The notes under the pieces were generated by a model. The model was not told the DNA's origin. It ran no database searches and was given only the letters and a program-made list of their open reading frames with translations. Below are positions 17,767 through 27,676 of a stretch of DNA of 64,000 nucleotides, one piece after another. Position 1 is the stretch's first letter; every line of letters starts with the position of its first letter. The position numbers were made by a program, and so were the translations under genes. Origin of the DNA: CBDCFL01 sp965216135. GTDB taxonomy: Bacteria > Pseudomonadota > Alphaproteobacteria > Rhodobacterales > Rhodobacteraceae. The DNA is taken from assembly GCA_965216135.1 (NCBI GenBank), contig CBDCFL010000023.1, positions 186,001 through 250,000 on the forward strand. Reading direction: 5' to 3'.

Positions 17767-18363
17767 CTAAAGCGCGAACGGATCCTCGGTTGCTGCCGCG
17801 CTCGCGTTCGTGGCAAAGGGGTCGGTCCCGTCGGCGTCGCGTGCTTCCAGGTAAGAGTTCTGGCAGGCCTGCACCTCGTCCATGGCCTGGCGCGATCCGC
17901 GCAGTGAGAACTGGCCCAGCGAGCGGCCCTGAAACTGCCAGTCCATGGTCAATTCGCGCTGAAATTCCGCGATGAACAAGTCCGCCTGATCGCCGTAAGC
18001 GCTCTGATAGGCCGACAGGCCGGGCGTGCCGTCAAAATCCTGGCCGTTCATGGTAATAGACCATGGCGCTTCGTCGCCAAAGAACAATTGGACCGAATAT
18101 TCCTTGTCGGCCTCGATCGACTGCCAGCGGTCATCCATAAGGATGACATCAAGCGTCGGCTCGGTGATGGAAAAATCGTAACCGATGAAAAAGAACGTGC
18201 CGTCTTCGAACTCGGTCATCGCGATGCAGCCTTCCTGTGACGGGTAATAGGAAATATCCCAGCCGCCGACTTCGCGCCAGATGGTTGGCTCGGCCAGCGC
18301 CGGGCTGGCGACGACCAGAGCGGCGAGCGACAGGGCAATGTACGCAGTGCGGGAATGTGCCAT
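17767..18363 (-). CDS. Secreted protein of unknown function
   Basis: A 198-residue protein with a clear signal peptide (MAHSRTAYIALSLAALVVASPALA) and a mature part rich in acidic and aromatic residues. I recognise no domain. There are two Cys (in SQEGCIAM and VQACQNSY) that could form a disulfide in the periplasm. The start at 18363 is supported by AAGGA ten bases upstream. The 183-base gap to the interrupted membrane gene holds nothing I can name. The gene belongs to the 4-kb non-ribosomal block between rpmD and rplO. Confidence 0.65.
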   Translation of the reverse strand: MAHSRTAYIALSLAALVVASPALAEPTIWREVGGWDISYYPSQEGCIAMTEFEDGTFFFIGYDFSITEPTLDVILMDDRWQSIEADKEYSVQLFFGDEAPWSITMNGQDFDGTPGLSAYQSAYGDQADLFIAEFQRELTMDWQFQGRSLGQFSLRGSRQAMDEVQACQNSYLEARDADGTDPFATNASAAATEDPFAL

Positions 18364-18550
18364 CGAGCGGTCCTTCAAGCGCATATCGGTGCCCGAATAT
18401 TGGCAAAGATTGCGGCAATTCGCGGATTTTATGGTGGCGATCAGGTGAAATTGTCTGGCCGGCTGTGCGGGCGGAAATGGCCATATGGGCGGTTCCTTGC
18501 GGCGAAGCGGCCGAAGCTCTGAAAACGGAGACCTAAACACGCCCGCAACA

Positions 18551-18712
18551 AAGGGCAGTGCCCGGCCGCGGGCGGGCGCTGATGTCGGTGCCGGTCCGCA
18601 CTTTATGGCAACGCCACATCTTCCGTCTGTTCGGGTGTGCAACGGCAACGAAGCGCCCGACCACCGGGGCGGTCGGGCGCTGCCCGGCGGCTCTGCGAGC
18701 CTTGTTCCGGGC
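18551..18712 (+). repeat. Structured dispersed repeat, full copy
   Basis: Homologous to 9473-9640 (reverse) and 21811-21974, with shared blocks GGGCAGTGCC, GGTCCGCACTTTATGG and CGGTCGGGCGCTGCCCGGCG. Here the first hairpin is a perfect 11-bp stem, AGCGCCCGACC with GGTCGGGCGCT. The second (18682-18712) has inner stem GGCTC/GAGCC. Confidence 0.8.
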
Positions 18713-18802
18713 AGAGGGTCAGAACCATGGAAGGTGGCCCTCGGGTCCTCTCCTTGGCACGGACGGCGTGCATCAGCAGTTCGAATCCTATAGTGACAGG
18801 TC

Positions 18803-19033
18803 ATATTCGGATCGCATCCGTTTGATCCGACTGCGTATCCAGATTTTCGAGAATTTCTTGAATCCTGTGCAACAACGAATGAGGCGCATGAAAAATACTA
18901 CGCGCCGCGGTCGGCTTCTGTTTTCTGGATTGTAAATTCGGCGATCGGTCTGGTCTTTGGCGTCCTTGTTTTATTGCTGATGGATCAGCATGCTCGATTC
19001 CGCTGCGGTCGAGCTGGATGGGCTTTGGGATGA
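18803..19033 (+). other. Start-less open fragment with one predicted membrane helix
   Basis: Between an in-frame TGA at 18794 and a TGA at 19031 one frame encodes HPFDPTAYPDFREFLES and then a strong membrane helix, SVFWIVNSAIGLVFGVLVLL. It has no plausible start codon before the helix. It may be the relic of a membrane-protein gene brought in with this block, or chance. The rest of 18713-19090 shows nothing else. Confidence 0.25.
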
Positions 19034-19098
19034 TTTTCTTAATGAAATCGGCACTCTGACTCGTCGATTTGACCAAGACCCTCCGCGAGGCCCCCCAC

Positions 19099-19128
19099 TT
19101 GACCACCCCCCACCCCTTCCCCTATACG
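19099..19128 (+). promoter_or_regulatory. Sigma-70-type promoter of the rplO-secY-adk unit
   Basis: TTGACC (19099-19104), an 18-base C-rich spacer and TATACG (19123-19128) lie about 97 bases before rplO. The core resembles the rpmC promoter. It explains how rplO, secY and adk are expressed despite the terminator after rpmD. Confidence 0.55.
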
Positions 19129-19224
19129 CCCCCGGTGGCCCCACCCGGGCACCCCACACGACCAAGAAACGCCGCGTTTGACCCAGTCGCTTCGGGGTCA
19201 TTTCCGGCCAAGGAGAAGCGACAG

Positions 19225-19698
19225 ATGAAACTCCATGAACTCAGCGATAATCCAGGCGCCACCAAGGCGCGCACGCGCGTCGGCCGTGGTGTCGGCTCTG
19301 GCAAGGGCAAGACCGCCGGGCGTGGCATGAACGGCCAGAAATCCCGCTCAGGTGTGGCGCTGAACGCCTATGAGGGCGGGCAGATGCCGCTCTATATGCG
19401 TCTGCCCAAACGGGGCTTTAACATGCGCAACCGCAAGAAATTTGCGGTGGTCAATCTGGGCCTGATCCAGAAATTCATCGACGCAGGCAAGCTCGACGCC
19501 AAGGCCGCGATCACCGAGGACATTCTGCTGGAAACCGGCATCATCCGGCGCAAACTGGACGGCGTGCGGATTTTGGGCAAGGGTGAGATCACTGCCAAGA
19601 TCAAACTGGCGGTCACCGGCGCGTCGAAATCGGCGATCGAGGCGGTCGAAAAGGCTGGCGGAACACTTGCCGTCACTTCTGCGTCTGTCGCTGCCTAA
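19225..19698 (+). CDS. rplO: 50S ribosomal protein L15
   Basis: A 157-residue protein starting MKLHELSDNPGATKARTRVG with the glycine-rich GRGVGSGKGKTAGRG and KSRSGVALNAYEGGQMPLYMRLPKRGF segments of L15. AAGGAGAAG precedes the ATG at 19225. It is the first gene after the 4-kb interruption and is followed by secY, the normal order. Confidence 0.96.
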   Translation: MKLHELSDNPGATKARTRVGRGVGSGKGKTAGRGMNGQKSRSGVALNAYEGGQMPLYMRLPKRGFNMRNRKKFAVVNLGLIQKFIDAGKLDAKAAITEDILLETGIIRRKLDGVRILGKGEITAKIKLAVTGASKSAIEAVEKAGGTLAVTSASVAA

Positions 19699-19802
19699 CG
19701 GGTTGTTTCACGGGCCCAGCCCGCTTACATCCTTACGACAAGTTTTCCTGACGCCGCAGCGGGGCTGTCCCGGCGCGGTGCCCGAACAAAAGAGTTCCGC
19801 CC

Positions 19803-21154
<1,352 letters not shown>

Positions 21155-21158
<4 letters not shown>

Positions 21159-21796
21159 ACATCATTCTGCTCGGGCCACCGGGTGCCGGCAAGGGAACGC
21201 AGGCGCGTATCCTTGTTGATGGCCGCAAAATGATCCAGCTTTCGACCGGCGACATGCTGCGCGAGGCGCGCACCTCCGGCACCAAGATGGGCAAAATGGT
21301 CGCGCAAGTCATGGATCGCGGTGATCTGGTGACCGATGAGATCGTGATCGGCCTGATCCGCGAAAAGCTGGAAGGCGATAACGGCGGCGGTTTCATCTTT
21401 GACGGTTTTCCGCGCACCCTGGCCCAGGCCGACGCTTTGGGAGAGCTTTTGGCCAGCGCCGTGCAAGCCTTAGATTGCGTCATCGAAATGCAGGTCGATA
21501 ATGACGCGCTGGTGGCCCGCATCACCGCCCGCTCGACCTGCGGCAATTGCGGCGAGGTCTATAACGATCTGTCCAAACCGATCCCTGACGATAACAAGTG
21601 CAGCAACTGCGGCACCAGCGATTTCCGCCGTCGCGGTGATGACAATGAGGAAAGCTTGAAACAGAGGCTGATGGAATATTACCAGAAAACCTCACCGCTG
21701 ATCGGCTATTATTATGCCAAGGGCGATCTGATGTCGGTCAACGGGTTAGGCGAGATCGACGAGGTGTCGGGCGAGATTGCGGCGGCGTTGGGCTGA
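21155..21796 (+). CDS. adk: Adenylate kinase (zinc-type LID)
   Basis: The 213-residue enzyme interconverts ATP + AMP and 2 ADP. It has the P-loop GPPGAGKGTQA at residues 7-17, the AMP-binding LSTGDMLR, and FDGFPRTLAQA. The LID carries four cysteines (CGNCGEVY and KCSNCG), the structural zinc site found in many but not all adenylate kinases. Translational coupling to secY through the ATGA overlap is conserved in many bacteria. Confidence 0.97.
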
Positions 21797-21810
21797 GGGG
21801 AAACGCAACA

Positions 21811-21974
21811 CTGGGCAGTGCCGGACCGCGGGCGGGCGCCCTGCCATTCGCGGTCGGCACTTTATGGTTGCACTGAATCCCGCGTTTATTCGCACGAAAG
21901 ACGGTCAAGAAGCGCCCGCCCATCTGGGCGGTCGGGCGCTGCCCGGCGGCACGTGCCGTGCCTTGATTCCGGGC
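21811..21974 (+). repeat. Structured dispersed repeat, full copy
   Basis: Third locus of the ~165-base repeat, starting 15 bases after the adk stop. The second hairpin (21941-21974) has inner stem GGCAC/GTGCC, a compensated version of GGCTC/GAGCC in the 18551 copy. The variable middle is more diverged than between the other two full copies. Confidence 0.78.
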
Positions 21975-22021
21975 TGGGCATCGCCCTTTCCGGCACGATT
22001 TGGACAGATGTCCTTTGCCCC

Positions 22022-22050
22022 TTGACGCCCCTGCCAATCCCCCCTAAAGC
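22022..22050 (+). promoter_or_regulatory. Sigma-70-type promoter of the rpsM-rpsK unit
   Basis: TTGACG (22022-22027), a 17-base C-rich spacer and TAAAGC (22045-22050) lie about 157 bases before rpsM. A perfect 14-base palindrome, AAACCCGCGGGTTT (22137-22150), lies in the leader and may be a regulatory hairpin. Confidence 0.45.
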
Positions 22051-22206
22051 ATCCCATCTCTTAAGGCGTCAGTCATTTTCCGGGGTCGCGCCCGCCTGAA
22101 CTGAACAGAGAAATGCGTCAAAGGCCCGCAGGTCAAAAACCCGCGGGTTTCGTGTTGTGAAAAAAGGTTCCGGAACCACTGAACCGCAACGAAAGGAAGA
22201 CCTTAC

Positions 22207-22575
22207 GTGGCACGTATCGCCGGCGTGAACCTGCCCACCAACAAGCGGGTTCCCATTGCTCTCACCTATATCACCGGAATAGGCCATTCGTCAGCCAAGG
22301 CAATTTGCGACGCCGTTGGCGTTGATCAGGCCCGCCGCCTCAACGAACTTTCGGATGCCGAAGTTCTGTCGATCCGCGAGCATATCGACGCGAATTTCGA
22401 GGTCGAAGGCAACCTGCGCCGCGAAACGCAGATGAACATCAAGCGTCTGATGGACCTTGGCTGTTATCGCGGCCTGCGGCATCGCCGCGGCCTGCCGGTT
22501 CGCGGCCAGCGCACGCATACCAACGCCCGCACCCGCAAGGGCCCCGCACGGGCCATCGCCGGCAAGAAGAAATAG
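22207..22575 (+). CDS. rpsM: 30S ribosomal protein S13
   Basis: A 122-residue protein with MARIAGVNLPTNKRVPIALT and the C-terminal RGQRTHTNARTRKGPARAI. It lies in the 30S head and contacts the P-site tRNA and L5. The start reads GTG at 22207 with GAAAGGAAG upstream; the GTG is translated as Met. Confidence 0.96.
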   Translation: MARIAGVNLPTNKRVPIALTYITGIGHSSAKAICDAVGVDQARRLNELSDAEVLSIREHIDANFEVEGNLRRETQMNIKRLMDLGCYRGLRHRRGLPVRGQRTHTNARTRKGPARAIAGKKK

Positions 22576-22587
22576 GGGGGCGGACAG

Positions 22588-22977
22588 ATGGCACGCGAAA
22601 AAACCCGCGCCAAGAAGAAAGAGCGCAAGAACATCGCCGCCGGTGTGGCGCATGTGCAGAGCTCTTTCAACAACACCAAGATCCTGATCTCGGACGTGCA
22701 GGGCAATGCCATTGCCTGGTCCTCGGCCGGCACGATGGGCTTTAAGGGATCGCGCAAATCGACGCCTTACGCCGCGCAGATGGCCGCCGAAGACGCGGGC
22801 AAGAAAGCCCAGGAGCATGGAGTGAAAACGCTGGAAATCGAGGTGCAGGGTCCCGGTTCGGGCCGCGAAAGCGCCCTGCGTGCTCTGGCCACCGTCGGCT
22901 TCAACATCACTTCGATCCGCGATGTGACGCCGATGGCACATAACGGATGCCGCCCGCCGAAACGCCGCCGGGTCTAA
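22588..22977 (+). CDS. rpsK: 30S ribosomal protein S11
   Basis: A 129-residue protein with AHVQSSFNNTKILISD and the C-terminal signature DVTPMAHNGCRPPKRRRV. It forms part of the 30S platform. It lies 12 bases after rpsM. An approximately 100-base spacer with no recognised element separates it from rpoA; rpsD, present here in some bacteria, is absent. Confidence 0.97.
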   Translation: MAREKTRAKKKERKNIAAGVAHVQSSFNNTKILISDVQGNAIAWSSAGTMGFKGSRKSTPYAAQMAAEDAGKKAQEHGVKTLEIEVQGPGSGRESALRALATVGFNITSIRDVTPMAHNGCRPPKRRRV

Positions 22978-23077
22978 ATATACGCCACGCGGGCCATTGG
23001 CCCGTATTCGTCGAATTACCTCGGGCGCTTCCTGACTACGGACATGGGTTCAGGCAGCTTGAATTGAGGAGACATCC

Positions 23078-24094
23078 ATGATCCACAAAAATTGGGCAGA
23101 ACTGATCAAACCGCCGCAGCTTGAGAATAAGCCCGGCAACGAACCTGCGCGGCAGGCAACTGTCGTGGCCGAGCCGCTGGAACGCGGCTTTGGCCTGACG
23201 CTGGGCAACGCGCTTCGCCGGGTGCTGATGTCGTCACTTCAGGGTGCGGCCATCACCAGCGTGCAGATCGACAATGTGTTGCACGAATTTTCGTCCGTTG
23301 CCGGGGTGCGCGAAGACGTCACCGACATCGTGCTGAACCTCAAGGGCGTGGCCATTCGTATGGAAACCGATGGCCCCAAGCGCCTTTCGGTCGCCGCCAA
23401 GGGCCCGGCCGTGGTGACAGCTGGCGACATCACCGAGGTTGCGAGTGTTGAGATCCTTAACCGTGAACATGTGCTGTGCCACCTCGACGAGGGTGCCGAC
23501 CTTTACATGGAGCTGACCGTCAGCACCGGCAATGGCTATGTCTCGGCCGAAAAAAACCGCCCCGAAGACGCGCCGATCGGTCTGATCCCGATCGATGCGC
23601 TCTTTTCGCCGGTGCGCAAAGTCAGCTACGACGTGCAGCCGACCCGCGAGGGTCAGGTGCTGGATTACGACAAGCTGACGCTCAATCTCGAGACTGACGG
23701 CTCGATTACGCCCGATGACGCGGTGGCCTATGCGGCGCGCATTCTGCAGGATCAGCTGTCGATCTTCGTGAACTTCGACGAACCGGAATCGGCCCGCGCC
23801 GAGACCGAAGACGATGGGTTGGAATTCAACCCGCTGTTGTTGAAGAAAGTCGATGAGCTGGAGCTGTCTGTGCGCTCGGCCAATTGCCTGAAAAACGACA
23901 ACATCGTTTACATCGGCGATCTGATCCAGAAGACCGAAGCCGAAATGCTGCGCACCCCGAATTTCGGGCGCAAGTCGCTGAACGAGATCAAAGAGGTTTT
24001 GTCGGGCATGGGCCTGCACCTTGGCATGGATGTCGAGGAATGGCCGCCGGAAAATATCGAGGATCTGGCCAAGAAACTTGAGGATCAGTTCTAG
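23078..24094 (+). CDS. rpoA: DNA-directed RNA polymerase alpha subunit
   Basis: The 338-residue subunit nucleates polymerase assembly and contacts promoters and activators. The N-terminal domain shows EPLERGFGLTLGNALRRVL. The C-terminal domain (from about residue 250) has ELSVRSANCLKNDNIVYIGD and NFGRKSLNEIKEVL, which bind UP-element DNA. Length and position between rpsK and rplQ are standard. Confidence 0.98.
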   Translation: MIHKNWAELIKPPQLENKPGNEPARQATVVAEPLERGFGLTLGNALRRVLMSSLQGAAITSVQIDNVLHEFSSVAGVREDVTDIVLNLKGVAIRMETDGPKRLSVAAKGPAVVTAGDITEVASVEILNREHVLCHLDEGADLYMELTVSTGNGYVSAEKNRPEDAPIGLIPIDALFSPVRKVSYDVQPTREGQVLDYDKLTLNLETDGSITPDDAVAYAARILQDQLSIFVNFDEPESARAETEDDGLEFNPLLLKKVDELELSVRSANCLKNDNIVYIGDLIQKTEAEMLRTPNFGRKSLNEIKEVLSGMGLHLGMDVEEWPPENIEDLAKKLEDQF

Positions 24095-24120
24095 CGGCGC
24101 TTATGCCAAAACGTATGCAC

Positions 24121-24155
24121 GCCTAGCATACAGGTTGGCATATAGGTTGGCATAC
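24121..24155 (+). repeat. Three tandem 12-bp repeats between rpoA and rplQ
   Basis: Units read GCCTAGCATAC (one base short and diverged), AGGTTGGCATAT and AGGTTGGCATAC. They lie in the 149-base rpoA-rplQ spacer, which holds no gene. A further TATGCC and GTATGC just upstream suggest a larger decayed array. Confidence 0.7.
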
Positions 24156-24243
24156 GTCAAAAATCGGGCAATCCCGCCCCAAGGAGAGCAGTCACGCGCA
24201 TCGGCTGCCGGACAAAGAATAAAGACGTACGAGGACTGAGAAT

Positions 24244-24663
24244 ATGCGTCATGCCCGCGGATACCGCCGCCTGAACCGGACCCACGAGCACCGCAAGGCG
24301 CTCTGGGCCAATATGGCCGGCTCGCTCATCGAACATGAGCAGATCAAGACCACGCTGCCCAAAGCAAAAGAGCTGCGGCGCGTGGTTGAAAAGCTGATAA
24401 CCCTCGGAAAACGCGGCGATTTACACGCCCGCCGCCAAGCCGCGGCGCAGCTCAAACAAGATGGGCACGTGGCCAAGTTGTTTGACGTGCTCGGACCGCG
24501 ATATGCCGAGCGCAGCGGCGGCTGTGTGCGCGTGATGAAAGCCGGATTTCGCTATGGCGATATGGCGCCCATGGCGATTATCGAACTGGTGGATCGCGAC
24601 GTAGACGCCAAAGGCACCACTGACCGCGCCCGCATCGAAGCCGAAGAATCGGCCGCTACTTAA
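24244..24663 (+). CDS. rplQ: 50S ribosomal protein L17
   Basis: A 139-residue protein with MRHARGYRRLNRTHEHRKAL and LITLGKRGDLHARRQA, the L17 signature. It has the C-terminal extension common in alphaproteobacteria. L17 lines the peptide exit region. It closes the alpha operon. Confidence 0.97.
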   Translation: MRHARGYRRLNRTHEHRKALWANMAGSLIEHEQIKTTLPKAKELRRVVEKLITLGKRGDLHARRQAAAQLKQDGHVAKLFDVLGPRYAERSGGCVRVMKAGFRYGDMAPMAIIELVDRDVDAKGTTDRARIEAEESAAT

Positions 24664-24693
24664 CTTTGCCGTTCTGCGACTTTATTTGCCGCT

Positions 24694-24720
24694 AATTTTC
24701 CCGTTTTACGGGTAAAATTT
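24694..24720. terminator. Hairpin after rplQ, probable terminator
   Basis: CCCGT (24700-24704) pairs with ACGGG (24708-24712). The stem extends through flanking AATTTT and TAAAATT with one bulge. A/T-rich tracts on both sides mean it could act in either direction, ending rplQ transcription and the opposing small frame at 24731-24913. Confidence 0.55.
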
Positions 24721-24730
24721 CGGCGCTCAG

Positions 24731-24913
24731 TCAGTTTGATTTTGTGCCCAACGTCACATGCCGCATCGCAATAGAAGCGTGTATCGCGTCTTCCATGGCC
24801 TGGTCATTTTCGACTGATTTACTCGATAAACGCAAGAATTCAAGTAATTCTGCCCTTTTGGGACCGGGGAAATTATTTGTCTTAGCGATAATGTCTGCGT
24901 CGCTGTTGCGCAT
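24731..24913 (-). CDS. Small protein of unknown function (possible)
   Basis: A 60-codon frame divergent from luxR, with AGAAGAG upstream of the ATG and a protein-like composition (KRAELLEFLRLSSKS, helical and charged). I recognise no family. It could be a real small protein next to the quorum-sensing pair or a chance frame. The convergent hairpin at 24694-24720 would serve as its terminator. Confidence 0.35.
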   Translation of the reverse strand: MRNSDADIIAKTNNFPGPKRAELLEFLRLSSKSVENDQAMEDAIHASIAMRHVTLGTKSN

Positions 24914-24955
24914 TGGCCTGCTCTTCTGAGTACAAATTCAAATTACAATTTAAGG

Positions 24956-24993
24956 TTGACTATAAATTTCACAACCTGTCTAAAAAGGCATGT
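24956..24993 (+). promoter_or_regulatory. luxR promoter overlapped by a lux-box-like palindrome
   Basis: TTGACT (24956-24961), a 17-base spacer and TCTAAA (24979-24984) form a good sigma-70 promoter. A 20-base imperfect palindrome with lux-box spacing, ACCTGT-N8-GCATGT (24974-24993), covers the -10 and the start codon at 24990. The predicted transcription start falls at or next to the ATG. Confidence 0.4.
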
Positions 24994-25601
24994 CCACAAG
25001 ACCAGAACTTAACCTCTCATTTCGCCGCCTTGGCGCTTGTGCGCCCGAGGGTTATTTTGCCGGGCTGCATGTGCGGTTCGCGGCTCCTTTGATCTCGGTC
25101 AATACCTACAAACCTGCCTGGGTGAATTACTATACGTCCAACGCATATGCGATGCGTGATCCGATGGTGGCCTGGGGATTGAGTTGCGAGGGGGCAACCA
25201 GGTGGAGTGAGATTGAGCTTCCTGACCCATTCAATATTTGGGGGCAGGCGGCAGAATTTGGTCTCAAGTTCGGTATCGCCGTTTCGTGCGGCCAGATCAC
25301 CTCGCGCAGCATCGTTGGTGTCGCCAGAAATGATCGCGAGTTTGATGATGCCGAGATTGAGGAAATCGTTGGAATTGTACGGTTTTTATACCAACTCTCT
25401 GAGCCGCCCACCGAACTGACGTCAGCTCAGGTAGAGGCTCTCCGGTGCATCGCGGACGGTGACCGTCACGCAGCCGCCGCGGCAAAGCTTGGAATTTCTG
25501 AAAGTGCATTGAAGGCGCGCCTGATCTCGGCGCGAACCAGGCTGATGGCGCGCACGACCTCCGAGGCCATTCAACGGGCGAAGGAATTCAGGCTGCTCTG
25601 A
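24990..25601 (+). CDS. LuxR-family quorum-sensing regulator
   Basis: A 203-residue protein with an N-terminal autoinducer-binding domain (conserved aromatic positions in YYTSNAYAMRDPMVAWG, then WSEIELPDPF) and a C-terminal LuxR helix-turn-helix from about residue 143 (LTSAQVEALRCIADGDRHAAAAA, then SALKARLISARTRL). It is about 30-40 residues shorter than typical LuxR proteins at the N-terminus. It lies 51 bases before a LuxI-type synthase on the same strand, so it probably binds that synthase's acyl-homoserine lactone. There is no separate ribosome-binding site at a normal distance (AAAAAGGC abuts the ATG), consistent with a leaderless message. Confidence 0.85.
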   Translation: MSTRPELNLSFRRLGACAPEGYFAGLHVRFAAPLISVNTYKPAWVNYYTSNAYAMRDPMVAWGLSCEGATRWSEIELPDPFNIWGQAAEFGLKFGIAVSCGQITSRSIVGVARNDREFDDAEIEEIVGIVRFLYQLSEPPTELTSAQVEALRCIADGDRHAAAAAKLGISESALKARLISARTRLMARTTSEAIQRAKEFRLL

Positions 25602-25652
25602 CGGTTTGCTGATTTTGCGATGCTTTGCAAATCAACGCATCGGAGGCAACAC

Positions 25653-26240
25653 ATGCAAACCACCACACTATCTTTCGGCAACATGCACAACCATGGCGAG
25701 TTAATGGCGAATATGCTTCGCGCTAGACACGAATCGTTTATTCAGCTGAACAAATGGGATCTTCCCGAAGTCGATGGCATGGAATTCGACCAATACGACA
25801 CCCCAGCAAGCCGGTGGATCGCCGTTCATGATCTGGGCGAGGTTCTGGCGGGTATCCGCCTGACCCCAACCACCCATCGCTGCGGAATTTACACCTATAT
25901 GATCCGCGACGCGCAAAACGGACTGCTGGACGAAATTCCAGCGGACCTGCTCTACGAGAAAGCGCCCGTGGCCAGCCATATCTGGGAATCAAGCCGCATA
26001 TTCATCTCGCACAAGGTTCCGGCAAAATTGCGGTTCAGGGTGCAGATCAACCTCGTCAACGAAATGGTCATCGCCGCGCGCGAGCTTGGCGCAAGCTCGA
26101 TACTGGGCCTGGTTCCGGAACACGGTCCGCGCTGGGGCCGCCGCATTGGCCAGGATGCCGAAGTCGCGGGACCGGTTATGAATATCGACGGCGAATCGAG
26201 CAGGTGCATCCGGGTCAATCTTCAGTCGAAGATGCACTAA
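25653..26240 (+). CDS. LuxI-family acyl-homoserine-lactone synthase
   Basis: A 195-residue enzyme that would make an acyl-homoserine lactone from S-adenosylmethionine and acyl-ACP. The invariant LuxI residues are present: Arg25 and Phe29 in RARHESF, Trp35 in NKWDLP, Asp46 and Asp49 in EFDQYDT, Arg69 in AGIRLTPT, and Glu112/Arg115 in WESSRIF. The ATG at 25653 follows CGGAGGC. The short leader has an inverted repeat (CGATGC/GCATCG) that could fold over the ribosome-binding site. The acyl chain cannot be predicted. Confidence 0.9.
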   Translation: MQTTTLSFGNMHNHGELMANMLRARHESFIQLNKWDLPEVDGMEFDQYDTPASRWIAVHDLGEVLAGIRLTPTTHRCGIYTYMIRDAQNGLLDEIPADLLYEKAPVASHIWESSRIFISHKVPAKLRFRVQINLVNEMVIAARELGASSILGLVPEHGPRWGRRIGQDAEVAGPVMNIDGESSRCIRVNLQSKMH

Positions 26241-26329
26241 GATACGGAGGCTGGGTGTCTATACATGGTCACTGATGACCGGCCCAGTTCTTACTTTCAT
26301 CGGCCTACGGCGGCGATTAGGTTCGCCGC

Positions 26330-27643
26330 ATGGCCGATCTCTTTAGCCAACAGCTCGACGCGCCCACTTCCGCGGGGCCAAGGCCGCTGGCCGACCGGAT
26401 GCGGCCGCGGGCGCTGTCTGAGGTCGTCGGGCAGGACAAGGTCATTGGCCCGGACGGACCCATGGGCGCGATGCTGGCTTCGGGCAATCTGTCATCGCTG
26501 ATATTCTGGGGCCCGCCAGGGGTCGGAAAAACCACCATCGCGCGCCTGCTTGCCGACGAGACCAGCCTGAGGTTCGTTCAGATCAGCGCGATGTTAACCG
26601 GCGTGGCCGAGCTTCGCAAAGTCTTTGAGGCCGCTAAGATTCGCCGCGCAAATGGCGGCGGCACGCTTTTGTTCGTCGACGAAGTCCACCGCTTCAACAA
26701 GGCCCAGCAGGATGGATTTCTGCCGCATATGGAAGACGGAACCATTCTGCTGGTCGGCGCAACCACCGAAAACCCGTCGTTTGAGTTGAACGCAGCGCTT
26801 CTGTCGCGCGCTCAGGTTCTGGTGCTCGACCGGCTGTCGCTGGCCGATCTGGAGAAATTGACGCAGCGCGCGGAACAGGAACTGGCCCGCGCCTTGCCGC
26901 TGACTGGTGCGGCGCGCGCCGCCTTGCAGGAAATGGCCGATGGCGACGGGCGCGCGCTGCTCAATCTGGTCGAGCAGATTGACGGCTGGAAGCTCGCCGA
27001 CAAGGCCGACATCCAAACGCTGTCTGACCGGCTGGCGCGGCGGGCGGCGCAATATGACAAATCTGGCGATGCCCATTTCAACCTGATCTCGGCGCTGCAT
27101 AAATCGGTGCGCGGATCAGACCCGGATGCGGCGCTTTACTGGTTCGCGCGGATGCTGGAAGGCGGCGAAGACCCGCGGTACCTGGCCCGGCGCATCACCC
27201 GCATGGCGGTTGAAGACATCGGCCTGGCCGATCCACAGGCCCAAGCGGTGTGCCTGGCCGGCTGGGATACCTACGAACGTCTCGGCAGCCCGGAGGGCGA
27301 GCTGGCGATCGCCCAGGCACTCATCTATCTGGCGTTGGCGCCGAAATCCAACGCCACCTATGCCGCGATGCGGGCGGCGGCGACATCGGCGCGCACAACC
27401 GGATCGTTGGTGCCGCCCAAACACATGCTGAACGCGCCCACACAATTGATGCGCGATCAGGGTTATGGTGCCGGTTACGCGTATGACCATGAGAGCGAAG
27501 AGGGATTTTCGGGTCAGGATTATTTCCCTGAGAACATGAAGCGCGAGATCTTTTACCAACCGGCCGAGCGTGGTTATGAGCGTGAGTTGAAGAAGCGGCT
27601 GGATTATTTTCTGAAACTGCGCGCCAAGCGGCAGCAAGGTTGA
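26330..27643 (+). CDS. rarA: Replication-associated recombination protein A (MgsA/WRNIP1-type AAA+ ATPase)
   Basis: A 437-residue clamp-loader-like ATPase acting at stalled replication forks. It has the N-terminal LADRMRPRALSEVVGQD, Walker A GPPGVGKTTIA at about 61-71 and Walker B LLFVDEVHRFNKAQQD at about 113-128. Sensor sequence GATTENPSFELN and the C-terminal MgsA domain with YDHESEEGFSGQDYFPE are also seen. Length is normal. It is followed closely by crcB. Confidence 0.95.
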   Translation: MADLFSQQLDAPTSAGPRPLADRMRPRALSEVVGQDKVIGPDGPMGAMLASGNLSSLIFWGPPGVGKTTIARLLADETSLRFVQISAMLTGVAELRKVFEAAKIRRANGGGTLLFVDEVHRFNKAQQDGFLPHMEDGTILLVGATTENPSFELNAALLSRAQVLVLDRLSLADLEKLTQRAEQELARALPLTGAARAALQEMADGDGRALLNLVEQIDGWKLADKADIQTLSDRLARRAAQYDKSGDAHFNLISALHKSVRGSDPDAALYWFARMLEGGEDPRYLARRITRMAVEDIGLADPQAQAVCLAGWDTYERLGSPEGELAIAQALIYLALAPKSNATYAAMRAAATSARTTGSLVPPKHMLNAPTQLMRDQGYGAGYAYDHESEEGFSGQDYFPENMKREIFYQPAERGYERELKKRLDYFLKLRAKRQQG

Positions 27644-27676
27644 CATCCGACCAGCCAGCCGACAGGGAATGCGCCC

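Noticed and set aside
18779..18792. tRNA T-arm-like GTTCGAATCC
   Set aside because: The surrounding bases do not form an acceptor stem, anticodon arm or a paired T-stem. It is a chance match.
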